DNA of 5,921 nucleotides from assembly GCA_041738875.1 (NCBI GenBank), contig JBGSOW010000079.1:1-5921 (forward strand). The letters are read 5' to 3'. This DNA comes from JBGSOW01 sp041738875 (GTDB taxonomy: Bacteria > Patescibacteriota > Dojkabacteria > CALFHW01). Under the pieces are notes generated by a model, which was not told the DNA's origin, did no database searches, and saw only the letters and a program-made list of their open reading frames with translations. The number at the start of each line of letters is the position of its first letter. Positions within the stretch are counted from its first letter, which is position 1. Position numbers and translations under genes: made by a program. Below are positions 1 through 5,892 of this stretch, one piece after another.

Positions 1-535
1 TGTATGTTTGTATATTTAGAATCTCATTTCGTAAATTTAATTCAGAGACATTTGTAAAAACTAACTCTTCCTCAACGCTGGAAGTGTATAAATGAAGTTC
101 GTTGCCAGCAACTACTTCAAAATCATTTAATTCGATTCCAATTATATCTGCATATTTAGTTGCACTTTCGGCAGAGGGGTTGTGATCTAGATTCATTTTG
201 ATTAGAAAGTCGGGATTTTGCCTTGTGTCTACCACAGCGCTCAGTGAGATGATTACAAAAAGTGAAAGAAATATCGTAACCCAGACTAATATTTTCCAGC
301 GCAAAAGTACTTGTTTTAGCGATCTAACAGCAAGGGCAACTCTGGGTTCCTTCTTCACGGATTTGTTATCTTTTGCTTTTACTAAGTCACTATTTTTCGA
401 AGTTGAACTCTGGATAAGTGAGCTCTGTGCAAGACTACTTTGCGTAGTTGTATTTCTCGCAACTGAACTTTTTTTAATTGCCTTATTTTTAGTAAATTGT
501 CTAGATTTTGGTTTGCTGTTTGATCTTTTAGTCAT
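1..535 (-). CDS. SecF-like membrane-anchored protein, C-terminus cut by window edge
   Basis: Reading from ATG at 535 down to the window edge gives 178 codons with no stop, so only the N-terminal part is visible. Residues 1-75 are a Lys/Ser/Thr/Gln-rich, probably cytoplasmic and disordered tail. A single membrane segment follows at about 80-101 (WKILVWVTIFL...), and the rest is predicted extracytoplasmic. Residues 110-150 have a strand-helix-strand pattern (DFLIKMNLD, then SAESATKYADIIGIELNDFEVV, then NELHLYT) like the start of the SecF/SecD P1 domain. Its start codon overlaps the stop of the upstream SecD-like gene by 8 nt (ATGACTAA), implying one transcript and translational coupling; secD followed by secF is the usual order. 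Against SecF: the GIDFTGG-type glycine motif is not recognisable and the long basic tail is unusual. The SecF assignment is an inference from synteny plus fold pattern; a lineage-specific membrane protein is the alternative. Confidence 0.45.
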   Translation of the reverse strand, partial: MTKRSNSKPKSRQFTKNKAIKKSSVARNTTTQSSLAQSSLIQSSTSKNSDLVKAKDNKSVKKEPRVALAVRSLKQVLLRWKILVWVTIFLSLFVIISLSAVVDTRQNPDFLIKMNLDHNPSAESATKYADIIGIELNDFEVVAGNELHLYTSSVEEELVFTNVSELNLRNEILNIQTY

Positions 536-1808
536 TTTCTTCGATTAGTCCCAATTTAAACGAGTTGTAAAAAATAGTGCTAGTGATAATCCAATTCAAT
601 GAAAGGACTAAGAAAATCATTACAATAACAGATCCAATCTCGGGTAAATTCGCAAATGATGCAATTGTAAGAGAGATTGTTACCGCGATTACAAAATTAC
701 GGAATTGTGTTCTAAGATTTACAATCCTGCGAGCCTTGAAATAGATGAGCGGCAGGTAAATTATAAATAACATTGCAAAATATGTAATCACAGTTTGCAT
801 GTCGATTGGTAGGTTAAGTAGTTTACTAACAGTGATAGGTAAAATAGCGCTGCCGATAAAAGTAATAAATCTTGCAAATGAATATACTTTATACTTAATA
901 ACTAACCCTGCTGACATTAGAATTACTAGGGCAACAGCTGTTATTTTGATTGCTTCAGTAAGATTGTCGTATCTGCCTGGTAAAACACTTATTTGGTCTG
1001 TATTTACAACAAATCCTGGTGTTACCCCACCGTTTGATGCAATATGGTTTAATGTGCTTGCGGCTAAGTTATCATTTCCAAGGAATGTCGAAAAAGTCAT
1101 TTGCCTTGAGGATGCTTGACTGGAAATTGCAAATCTTTGTGCAGCTAAAGGTTGTCCTGCAGTAGTTATATACAATTGTCCCACTCCAGATCCACTAATA
1201 TCACTTACTGTTGTAAATAAAAGTCTGTTCCATGCGTTCTCATTAAAATTAATCATAAGCCCGTAACCACCTGTTTCGGCACCATATACTTTTGTGACAG
1301 TTTCCACATCTTCAAATGTGACTCCAATAGCTGGTGTAAACTGCGGAGCGCTCTGTCCTAACTGGTCATCAGTGGCTTCTGGGTTTTGAGCTTGTTGAGA
1401 GAACTGTAAATCGCTAGGTAATTGCAGTATCTGTAGGAATGCTTCTATATCTTCAGGCTTTCTACTTAAAGAAACTTCTATCTCATACTGACTTACTTCA
1501 TTTGAACTAGTACTAACTGGCGCAAGTATGCGCAGCTCATGATCAGCAATCCCAACACCCTGCATAAGTCTTTCTAAATATTTTGCTTTGTCTTGTACTG
1601 CTGCCTCACTGATTTGAGGCTGTGTGACGATAAAACTTACTTTGCTTCCTCCATAGAAATCTAGGGTTGGATTAAATTTAATCTGAGATAGAAAACCGCT
1701 CTCACTAGGAATTGTGATCAAAACTGCCGTGAAAATAATAATCATATATAGAACTATGCTGGCATAGCGAAAATATCTTCTAACGGTACTACGAAATTTT
1801 TCGAACAT
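528..1808 (-). CDS. secD: SecD-like protein translocase subunit, proton-relay motif lost
   Basis: This 426-residue membrane protein has the SecD layout: one N-terminal helix (about 18-36), a large extracytoplasmic domain (about 37-284), then five closely packed helices (about 285-304, 312-330, 338-357, 370-388, 391-414). LDFYGG at 49-54 corresponds to the SecD LxLDLxGG motif just after helix 1. Residues 182-284 follow the second half of the SecD P1 region, including a TPGFVVNTDQISVLPG stretch (263-278) equivalent to the LPxPl...VGPsLG segment before helix 2. In SecDF, which assists SecYEG on the outer face using the proton gradient, helix 4 carries DANVLIFERIRE; the aligned stretch here (about 346-361, ending PLIYFKARR) has no acidic residue. 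The protein is therefore either a non-proton-coupled SecD relative or a diverged accessory subunit. ATG at 1808 lacks a Shine-Dalgarno and is preceded by an AT-rich leader. It is divergent from mraZ. Confidence 0.72.
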   Translation of the reverse strand: MFEKFRSTVRRYFRYASIVLYMIIIFTAVLITIPSESGFLSQIKFNPTLDFYGGSKVSFIVTQPQISEAAVQDKAKYLERLMQGVGIADHELRILAPVSTSSNEVSQYEIEVSLSRKPEDIEAFLQILQLPSDLQFSQQAQNPEATDDQLGQSAPQFTPAIGVTFEDVETVTKVYGAETGGYGLMINFNENAWNRLLFTTVSDISGSGVGQLYITTAGQPLAAQRFAISSQASSRQMTFSTFLGNDNLAASTLNHIASNGGVTPGFVVNTDQISVLPGRYDNLTEAIKITAVALVILMSAGLVIKYKVYSFARFITFIGSAILPITVSKLLNLPIDMQTVITYFAMLFIIYLPLIYFKARRIVNLRTQFRNFVIAVTISLTIASFANLPEIGSVIVMIFLVLSLNWIITSTIFYNSFKLGLIEEND

Positions 1809-1837
1809 AAATATTAAAAGTTAAAAATCATATTCAG

Positions 1838-1846
1838 AGTATACCA
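1838..1846 (-). promoter_or_regulatory. Candidate extended -10 promoter of the SecD-like gene
   Basis: Read on the minus strand, 1846 to 1838 is TGGTATACT. This is a TGn extended -10 joined to TATACT, one base from the TATAAT consensus. No good -35 is present: TTACCG at 1868-1863 would need a 19-nt spacer. An extended -10 often compensates for that. Transcription would start near 1831, leaving a leader of about 22 nt before the ATG at 1808. This is a motif match in AT-rich DNA, so confidence is moderate. Confidence 0.45.
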
Positions 1847-1890
1847 GTAGAAGCTTAAAGTTCGGTAATTAGCGTTGTTTTCGGTCATTT

Positions 1891-1920
1891 TTCGTTCAGT
1901 CCTCTGGTGTAGCCTATAGA
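1891..1920 (+). promoter_or_regulatory. Candidate mraZ operon promoter
   Basis: TTCGTT (1891-1896) and TATAGA (1915-1920) are separated by 18 nt; both hexamers are weak matches to the -35 and -10 consensus. If this promoter is used, transcription starts near 1927, so the repeats at 1951-2052 are transcribed into a leader of roughly 185 nt. The competing -10-like TTATAA at 2078-2083 has no convincing -35. It would give a leader of about 20 nt and leave the repeats as upstream DNA sites only. The sequence alone does not decide between them. Confidence 0.3.
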
Positions 1921-1950
1921 ATAATATATTGGATTAAACTAAGCTTAGAT

Positions 1951-1970
1951 AAGTGGTGAGAAGTGGTGAG
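1951..1970 (+). promoter_or_regulatory. Tandem 10-bp repeat, probable MraZ operator boxes
   Basis: AAGTGGTGAG occurs twice in perfect tandem, one helical turn apart. Read as AAGTGG plus a 4-nt spacer (TGAG), it follows the pattern of MraZ boxes in Mollicutes, where AAGTG-type hexamers recur with 4-nt spacers upstream of the dcw operon; E. coli MraZ instead uses repeated TGGGN units. The location, 141 bp upstream of mraZ, and the known autoregulation by MraZ support an operator. The third box expected from those systems is not clear: the next ten bases are TAATAGTAAA. Confidence 0.55.
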
Positions 1971-2052
1971 TAATAGTAAAAAAATTACTAGATCAAAAAA
2001 ATGCCCCAACCGATTCACTTCTCACCACTGGAAGGTTGGGGAATCTTTGGTC
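1952..2052 (+). promoter_or_regulatory. Potential structured mraZ leader with competing helices
   Basis: Helix A pairs 1952-1965 with 2016-2029 (14 perfect base pairs). The tandem repeat also allows a 9-bp alternative register, 1962-1970 with 2021-2029. Helix B pairs CCCCAACC (2004-2011) with GGTTGGGG (2034-2041). It can be prolonged across an internal loop by 1991-1997 with 2046-2052 (7 pairs, one G-U). A 6-bp hairpin, TAGTAA/TTACTA (1974-1979 / 1985-1990), sits inside helix A. The 3' arm of A lies wholly in the 22-nt loop of B. With only 4 nt on each side, a full pseudoknot with a 14-bp stem looks strained, so A and B probably exclude each other. Helix B is not followed by a U-tract, so it is not an ordinary terminator. 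No known RNA family is recognised. Confidence 0.4.
2015..2030 (-). promoter_or_regulatory. Inverted copy of the AAGTGG boxes
   Basis: On the minus strand, 2030 to 2015 reads CAGTGG-TGAG-AAGTGA. These are two box-like hexamers with the same 4-nt TGAG spacer as the tandem pair at 1951-1970. The shared 14 bp (1952-1965 against 2016-2029) is a perfect inverted repeat. As DNA, this would present a second, oppositely oriented pair of MraZ boxes about 65 bp away. As RNA, it would let the two sites pair with each other. Confidence 0.45.
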
Positions 2053-2110
2053 TCGACCTTTAACAATTTAATCGATTTTATAAGAATCAAAATCCAATCA
2101 TGGATGAATT

Positions 2111-2593
2111 ATGTTGACAGGAACATTTAGGCAAAAACTAACAGCTAAAAATAGATTGGTAATTCCTGCCGAGTGGCGAAATATTTTGCCAGTAGGATCT
2201 AAAGTCTATTTAATTAAAAACGCTAACTGGATTGATATCTATAATACTGAAGCATTTACGCAAATGAATGTGGAGATTACAAAAGTAAGTAGGTTCCACG
2301 AATCAGTGCAAGAAATCAAAAGACACATATATGGTAATTCATATCTTCAAGAGCTAGACAACCAAGGAAGAATTCTTTTAAGCTCACAACTTTTTAAACA
2401 ACTGGATTGGCAAGAGAATCAAGAGAATAATGAGAAACTACAAGAACTGATTTTGATTGGAACTGGAGATCACGCAGAAGTTTGGTCTGAGGCAACTTGG
2501 GAAATATATTCTCAAAATAAATCTAGGAATATCAGTGATGTTAGCACTAGAGTGGCAATGCTTTTGGATAATTTTAATAAACATACCAATTAA
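2111..2593 (+). CDS. mraZ: Transcriptional regulator MraZ
   Basis: MraZ is a ring-forming DNA-binding protein that usually opens, and autoregulates, the division and cell-wall operon. This 160-residue copy has the two SpoVT/AbrB-like repeats of the family: residues 6-23 (FRQKLTAKNRLVIPAEWR) and 79-94 (LQELDNQGRILLSSQL). The family ending GxGDHxEVWxxxxW is at 116-130. In the first repeat the usual DxKGR reads TAKNR, so the Asp and Gly are lost, but Lys13 and Arg15 are kept; Arg15 is the residue linked to DNA binding in E. coli MraZ. A Gln/Asn/Glu-rich insert at 101-112 and a longer tail make it slightly bigger than the usual 140-150 residues. An in-frame TGA at 2105 excludes a longer start. 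No Shine-Dalgarno is visible. The gene ends 6 nt before rsmH, so the two are almost certainly co-transcribed. Confidence 0.9.
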   Translation: MLTGTFRQKLTAKNRLVIPAEWRNILPVGSKVYLIKNANWIDIYNTEAFTQMNVEITKVSRFHESVQEIKRHIYGNSYLQELDNQGRILLSSQLFKQLDWQENQENNEKLQELILIGTGDHAEVWSEATWEIYSQNKSRNISDVSTRVAMLLDNFNKHTN

Positions 2594-2599
2594 CAAATT

Positions 2600-3538
2600 A
2601 TGAGCAAGCAAATTTTAGAACAAATAAAACACAAATCAGTGCTAACAGAAAAAGTAGTAGATAACGTTGTGAGGTATGCAAAATCAATAGTCGCAGCAAA
2701 TAATGCTGTCAAAACCCAAAGTATGATTACAATAATTGATGCGACTTTAGGATCTGGAGGACATAGCCTCGCACTACTTCAAGAACTTACTAAAATTGCA
2801 GATCTAGAGATTAATTTGCATGTAATAGACTTAGATAAAAGCGCAGAGAAGCGCTTGCAACAAAGACTTGAAGGCGCGAAATTTCTAAAACAAGTTGATA
2901 GAAAGTATAGCTATAAATTCCATCATATGAATTTTGCAGAAATTTCACAGCTTGGACTAGAAGCTGATATCTTGATTGCGGATCTGGGTTTATCACACGA
3001 GCAGTATGGGAGTTCACAAGGTTTTGGTTTCAACGAAAATTCTTCGCTAGATATGAGGCTAAATACTAGTTTAGGTGTGACCGCAGCGGATTTGTTGAAC
3101 GCGCTAGGTGAGAATGAACTAAATAAAATGTTTAGTGAATACGCTGATATCAAATTTTCTAGGCTACTAGCACAGGAATTTATAAAAACTAGAAAAATTG
3201 CACTGTTTAAAAGTGTCAAAGATGTAACAAATCTTTTAGATAAATTCGCAGTTAAAAATAATTTGCCAAGTAAAAAGTTAAAAAGACAAGTTTTCCAGGC
3301 CCTGAGGATATCAGTAAACCAAGAGTATCAAAACCTAAAAGAACTTGTTAAATCAGCAGCGCAAATACTGAAACCAAAAGGTATTGCACAAATAATCACT
3401 TTCCACTCAGGAGAAGAAAAACAAGTTGTTAACTCTTTGGGGAAACTGAGGTTGAAACGAGTAGAGTTGCCATCTCCTGAAGAATTGAAAATTAACAGCC
3501 GTGCACGAAGCGCAAAATTGTACTTATTGGAAAATTGA
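2600..3538 (+). CDS. rsmH: 16S rRNA (cytosine-1402-N4)-methyltransferase RsmH/MraW
   Basis: RsmH uses S-adenosylmethionine to N4-methylate C1402 in the decoding centre of 16S rRNA. The 312-residue length is normal, and the family motifs appear in order: HKSVL (11-15), the SAM-binding loop IIDATLGSGGHS (45-56), VIDLD with its acidic SAM contact (75-79), ADLGLSHEQ (127-135), GFGFNENSSLDMRL (141-154), FQALRISVNQEY (232-243), ITFHSGEEKQV (266-276) and the C-terminal RARSAKLYLLE (301-311). Deviations include FHSGEEK for the usual FHSLEDR, RLN where RMD is common, and about 15 extra residues between the HxxVL motif and the SAM loop. These look like divergence, not inactivation. It follows mraZ by 6 nt, the classical mraZ-mraW order, has no Shine-Dalgarno, and ends on TGA. 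Confidence 0.95.
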   Translation: MSKQILEQIKHKSVLTEKVVDNVVRYAKSIVAANNAVKTQSMITIIDATLGSGGHSLALLQELTKIADLEINLHVIDLDKSAEKRLQQRLEGAKFLKQVDRKYSYKFHHMNFAEISQLGLEADILIADLGLSHEQYGSSQGFGFNENSSLDMRLNTSLGVTAADLLNALGENELNKMFSEYADIKFSRLLAQEFIKTRKIALFKSVKDVTNLLDKFAVKNNLPSKKLKRQVFQALRISVNQEYQNLKELVKSAAQILKPKGIAQIITFHSGEEKQVVNSLGKLRLKRVELPSPEELKINSRARSAKLYLLEN

Positions 3539-3612
3539 AGTTTATAAAATCGACTAAATTGTAAAAAATTTAAAGCATTTGTTACTTAAATAATTAATAA
3601 ATAGAAAATAAA
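3539..3612 (+). other. rsmH-ftsL spacer
   Basis: These 74 nt are very AT-rich. A TTATAA-like element (3542-3547) preceded by TTGTAC (3518-3523, 18-nt spacer) could be a weak internal promoter, but such matches are expected by chance here. There is no stem followed by a U-tract, so read-through from rsmH into the next gene is likely. Confidence 0.3.
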
Positions 3613-3912
3613 ATGTTAGCTAAAAAAATAGAAAAAAGACTTTTACTTGTAGTTGTCCTAATGATTGGACTACACTTAGTCGTGCAATTTATTATACTTG
3701 GGACAGTAGGTACAACAGGTCCTGATATTTCTAGAATTCGAACTGAAAGAGAGGCAGTTGAAATGAACAATAAAGTTAAAACTGCTGCGATTAATGATCT
3801 ACAGACAAATGCAAAAGTTGTTGTGTCAGTGACAACTGAAATGGAAATGCAGGCAAAAGCTTTGAACTATCTTCAAGATCCTGACCAAAAATTATTCGCC
3901 AGCTCAAGGTAA
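3613..3912 (+). CDS. ftsL: FtsL-like small division protein
   Basis: This 99-residue bitopic protein has a short basic N-terminus (MLAKKIEKR), one membrane helix at about 9-29 and an extracytoplasmic, charged, helix-prone region at about 38-85 suited to a coiled coil. That is the architecture of FtsL/DivIC proteins, which pair with FtsB-type partners and activate the septal synthase FtsW-FtsI. Sequence identity in this family is low, so the call rests on size, topology and, above all, its place between rsmH and ftsI, the standard ftsL position. The segment from 86 to the end is short and polar. No Shine-Dalgarno precedes the ATG; the upstream bases are A-rich. A septum formation initiator (FtsB/DivIC) type protein in the same slot is the alternative. 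Confidence 0.65.
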   Translation: MLAKKIEKRLLLVVVLMIGLHLVVQFIILGTVGTTGPDISRIRTEREAVEMNNKVKTAAINDLQTNAKVVVSVTTEMEMQAKALNYLQDPDQKLFASSR

Positions 3913-3947
3913 TATAGATACAATTAGATATCAAATATTAACCAGGA

Positions 3948-3953
3948 TATAAT
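3948..3953 (+). promoter_or_regulatory. Perfect TATAAT -10 upstream of ftsI
   Basis: The 74-nt gap between the FtsL-like gene and ftsI holds a consensus TATAAT. The -35 region is poor (TTAGAT at 3924-3929, 18-nt spacer). It could be a secondary promoter that lets ftsI be expressed apart from mraZ control, with transcription starting near 3960 and a leader of about 27 nt. No terminator-like stem lies in this gap. Confidence 0.35.
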
Positions 3954-3971
3954 CAATAATTATCGTTTAGT

Positions 3972-3976
3972 AGGGA
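3972..3976 (+). promoter_or_regulatory. Weak Shine-Dalgarno of ftsI
   Basis: AGGGA lies 10 nt upstream of the ATG at 3987. It is the only SD-like purine stretch in front of any start in the window and supports this ATG as the ftsI start. The match to AGGAGG is partial. Confidence 0.4.
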
Positions 3977-3986
3977 AATTGCGCAG

Positions 3987-5813
3987 ATGACATCTAGGAA
4001 TTTTGCAAAAAGGTCAAAAGACTACAAAGCAAGTGGCAGTGCTAGCTGGCACTATAGAATTTTTTCGTTAATACTTCTAATTTCATTTCTAGCGGTAGCA
4101 ATTTTTCTATTTCGCTGGCAAGTAGTAGACAATGAAAGATACCAAGCACTAGCCTCAACGAGATTCAATACCAGAAGACTAACAGCACTTAGAGGAGATA
4201 TTTTGGCGAGTGATGGGTCGGTTTTGAGTTTTAGTGAGCCACGTTTTGATATGTATGTTTATATGAGCCCGCAGCAAGGGCTTCTTGCTGCGGAAAATAC
4301 CGGAAGACAAACTAGAGAAGAATTTCTCGCTAAAGTAAGTAGCTTGCTCGGCCAAACTAAAGATGAATTAGAGAAGAATTTGAATTCAGATTCGCAGTGG
4401 ATTAGAATTGCCACCGATGTTACCCAAGAAACAAAAGATTTACTTCTAGCGATTCCTAGCGACCGTGATAGCAATGTTACGTTGGCTGGTTTGGACTATG
4501 AGGAAACTGCAGTTAGAGTTTATCCCGAATCTAGTCTTGCTGCTCACGTCCTGGGATTTTTGGGTAACGATGACTTTGGTTCAGTTATTGGAAGAAATGG
4601 AATTGAACAGTACTTTAACGGTGTTTTGAGCCCTAGGGTTGGTGTTGCAAGTATTGAGGCGGATAGTAATCAGAATATTATTGCGATATCTGATAATTTA
4701 ACTCGTGAAGCTGTGAAGGGGACAACAGTGCAGACTACAATTGACAAAAATATCCAAGCAATTGTGGAGAGAAGGCTGGTTGAGGCAATAGATAGATATG
4801 GCGCAAAATCTGGTAATGTTATTGTGGCGGACCCCAGAACTGGAGCAATTATGGCGATGGCGAATTATCCTAATTTCGATCCGGGGAATTATAGAAATGT
4901 TTTATCTGCAAGGGATTTTGCAAGCATTGGTATCACAAATCCATACGAAATAGGTTCGGTTGGGAAAATCTACACAATGGCTGCTGCAGTTGATCAGAAA
5001 AAAGTTGAACCTTCTACTCAAGTCACACCAGGGCACACAGGATGTCAACAAATTATCGAAGAGAGAATTATCTGTACATATGATAAAAAACCGAAAGGCC
5101 CTTTGAATGCAACTCAATCGATGATTGATTCAGATAACCTTGCACTTTTTGCAACAGCTCAACTTATAGGTGGTGAAAAATTAGCTGAATATCTGGAAAA
5201 ATTTGGTATGGGTAAAAAGACAAATATCCAGTTGTCTGGTGAAGACTCAGGCTATATAAAACCTGGTATTCAATGGAATGAAGCAGATCTTGCTGCATAT
5301 TCTTATGGACACTCGTACTATCAAACAACACTGCAATCAGTAATGGGCGTTGCGGCACTGGCAAATAAAGGTACCAGGATGGAACCAATGATTGTGCAGA
5401 GATTAATCGAAGCAGATGGGTCTACCAGAGAGTACAAACCTATTCCAGTTGTTGAGGTGGTAACACCCGAGACAACACAGAAAATGGGACAGATTTTGCA
5501 CGAAGTATATTTAAATAATTTAGCCGAAAATAAATATAAGGAGCTTGCGAAATACTATATAGGTATGAAATCAGGTACTGCATTGATCCCGTATTCAGCT
5601 CTATCAGAGCCGAAGCAGATACCAGGGTATTCTGGGGAAACGAATTCAACCTACGTTGGCTATGATGCTTCTGAAAAAAATAGTTTTATTATGCTTGTAA
5701 ATATTTCAGAACCGCAAAATGGACCGAAACTTTCATATTATAATGCAAGACTTCTTTGGCTGGATATTTTCGCAGAAATCAGAAATCATATTGGCGTACC
5801 AGTGATTGAATAG
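3987..5813 (+). CDS. ftsI: Class B penicillin-binding protein, FtsI/PBP3 type transpeptidase
   Basis: This DD-transpeptidase cross-links peptidoglycan, here presumably at the septum with FtsW. The 608 residues comprise a basic cytoplasmic tail, one membrane anchor (about 24-43), a PBP dimerisation/pedestal domain (about 63-225) and the transpeptidase domain (about 276-595). Pedestal landmarks include RGDILASDGSVL (69-80), AAHVLGFLG (185-193) and GRNGIEQYFNG (202-212). All three catalytic motifs are present: SVGK with nucleophile Ser324 and Lys327, SDN at 382-384, and KSGT at 528-531. VIVADPRTGAIMAMANYP (278-295) and QTTLQSVMGVAALANKG (446-462) are further class B signatures. The nucleophile follows YEIG where YEPG is typical, and KSG replaces the common KTG, an accepted variant. 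No PASTA domains follow. Its place after the FtsL-like gene argues for FtsI; an elongation PBP2 is less likely but not excluded. Confidence 0.93.
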   Translation: MTSRNFAKRSKDYKASGSASWHYRIFSLILLISFLAVAIFLFRWQVVDNERYQALASTRFNTRRLTALRGDILASDGSVLSFSEPRFDMYVYMSPQQGLLAAENTGRQTREEFLAKVSSLLGQTKDELEKNLNSDSQWIRIATDVTQETKDLLLAIPSDRDSNVTLAGLDYEETAVRVYPESSLAAHVLGFLGNDDFGSVIGRNGIEQYFNGVLSPRVGVASIEADSNQNIIAISDNLTREAVKGTTVQTTIDKNIQAIVERRLVEAIDRYGAKSGNVIVADPRTGAIMAMANYPNFDPGNYRNVLSARDFASIGITNPYEIGSVGKIYTMAAAVDQKKVEPSTQVTPGHTGCQQIIEERIICTYDKKPKGPLNATQSMIDSDNLALFATAQLIGGEKLAEYLEKFGMGKKTNIQLSGEDSGYIKPGIQWNEADLAAYSYGHSYYQTTLQSVMGVAALANKGTRMEPMIVQRLIEADGSTREYKPIPVVEVVTPETTQKMGQILHEVYLNNLAENKYKELAKYYIGMKSGTALIPYSALSEPKQIPGYSGETNSTYVGYDASEKNSFIMLVNISEPQNGPKLSYYNARLLWLDIFAEIRNHIGVPVIE

Positions 5814-5892
5814 GTAAGATCCAAAGAAATGGTATTGTAAATTAAGTATGTGGTGCACGTTTAATAATTAATTAATCTTAAAAATATAAAAA
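5814..5892 (+). other. Spacer after ftsI
   Basis: These 79 nt contain a GTGCAC palindrome (5853-5858) and a TAATTAATTAA-type AT run (about 5865-5875). There is no hairpin with a U-tract, so no terminator can be called. TTGTAA (5835-5840) and the TTTAAT/TAATAA cluster at 5860-5867 might form a weak promoter for the next gene, but spacing and matches are unconvincing. Confidence 0.3.

Larger units (their letters stand above)
1809..2110. other. Divergent intergenic control region between secD-like gene and mraZ
   Basis: These 302 bp are the longest non-coding stretch in the window and the only one between divergent genes, so they must hold the promoters of both transcription units. From left to right I see the extended -10 for the SecD-like gene (1838-1846), a candidate mraZ promoter (1891-1920), two tandem AAGTGGTGAG units (1951-1970), a small AT hairpin (1974-1990), and a GC-rich inverted repeat that encloses an inverted copy of the tandem unit (2004-2041). 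A second possible mraZ -10, TTATAA at 2078-2083, lies about 27 nt upstream of the ATG. I found no plausible small ORF and no U-tract terminator here. Confidence 0.8.

Noticed and set aside
198..548. 116-codon plus-strand open frame
   Set aside because: It is antisense to the SecF-like frame and the end of the SecD-like gene. Those have coherent membrane topology and an overlap typical of an operon; this frame has no family pattern of its own.
799..1119. 106-codon plus-strand open frame
   Set aside because: It lies wholly antisense within the SecD-like gene, has no recognisable motif, and is explained as a shadow of that coding sequence.
1861..1896. Three TTCGGT/TTCGTT words (1861, 1880, 1891) as an operator array
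   Set aside because: The spacing is irregular (19 and 11 nt) and the third copy is imperfect. The words are short and match no site I know.
2004..2052. Rho-independent terminator or attenuator at the GC-rich stem
   Set aside because: The stem has a 22-nt loop and is followed by AATCTTTGG, not by a U-tract, so it does not look like an intrinsic terminator.
2811..3219. Two minus-strand open frames inside rsmH
   Set aside because: They overlap RsmH motifs in the coding strand and show no independent features.
5568..5579. KSGT in place of KTGT as an inactivating change in the PBP
   Set aside because: KSG is a known functional variant of the third motif in class B PBPs, and the SxxK and SxN motifs are intact, so the enzyme is expected to be active.
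4259..5649. Several minus-strand open frames of about 70 codons inside ftsI
   Set aside because: They are short, lie antisense to the PBP catalytic domains, and have neither family motifs nor promoter context.
2111..5813. Alternative genetic code with UGA as glycine
   Set aside because: The family proteins run full length with ordinary GGN glycine codons and no in-frame UGA, and rsmH terminates on UGA at the expected C-terminus.
5843..5860. A GTGGTG word near GTGCAC after ftsI as a further MraZ box
   Set aside because: It is a single copy without the tandem 10-bp spacing or the AAGTGG core, so it is most likely chance.
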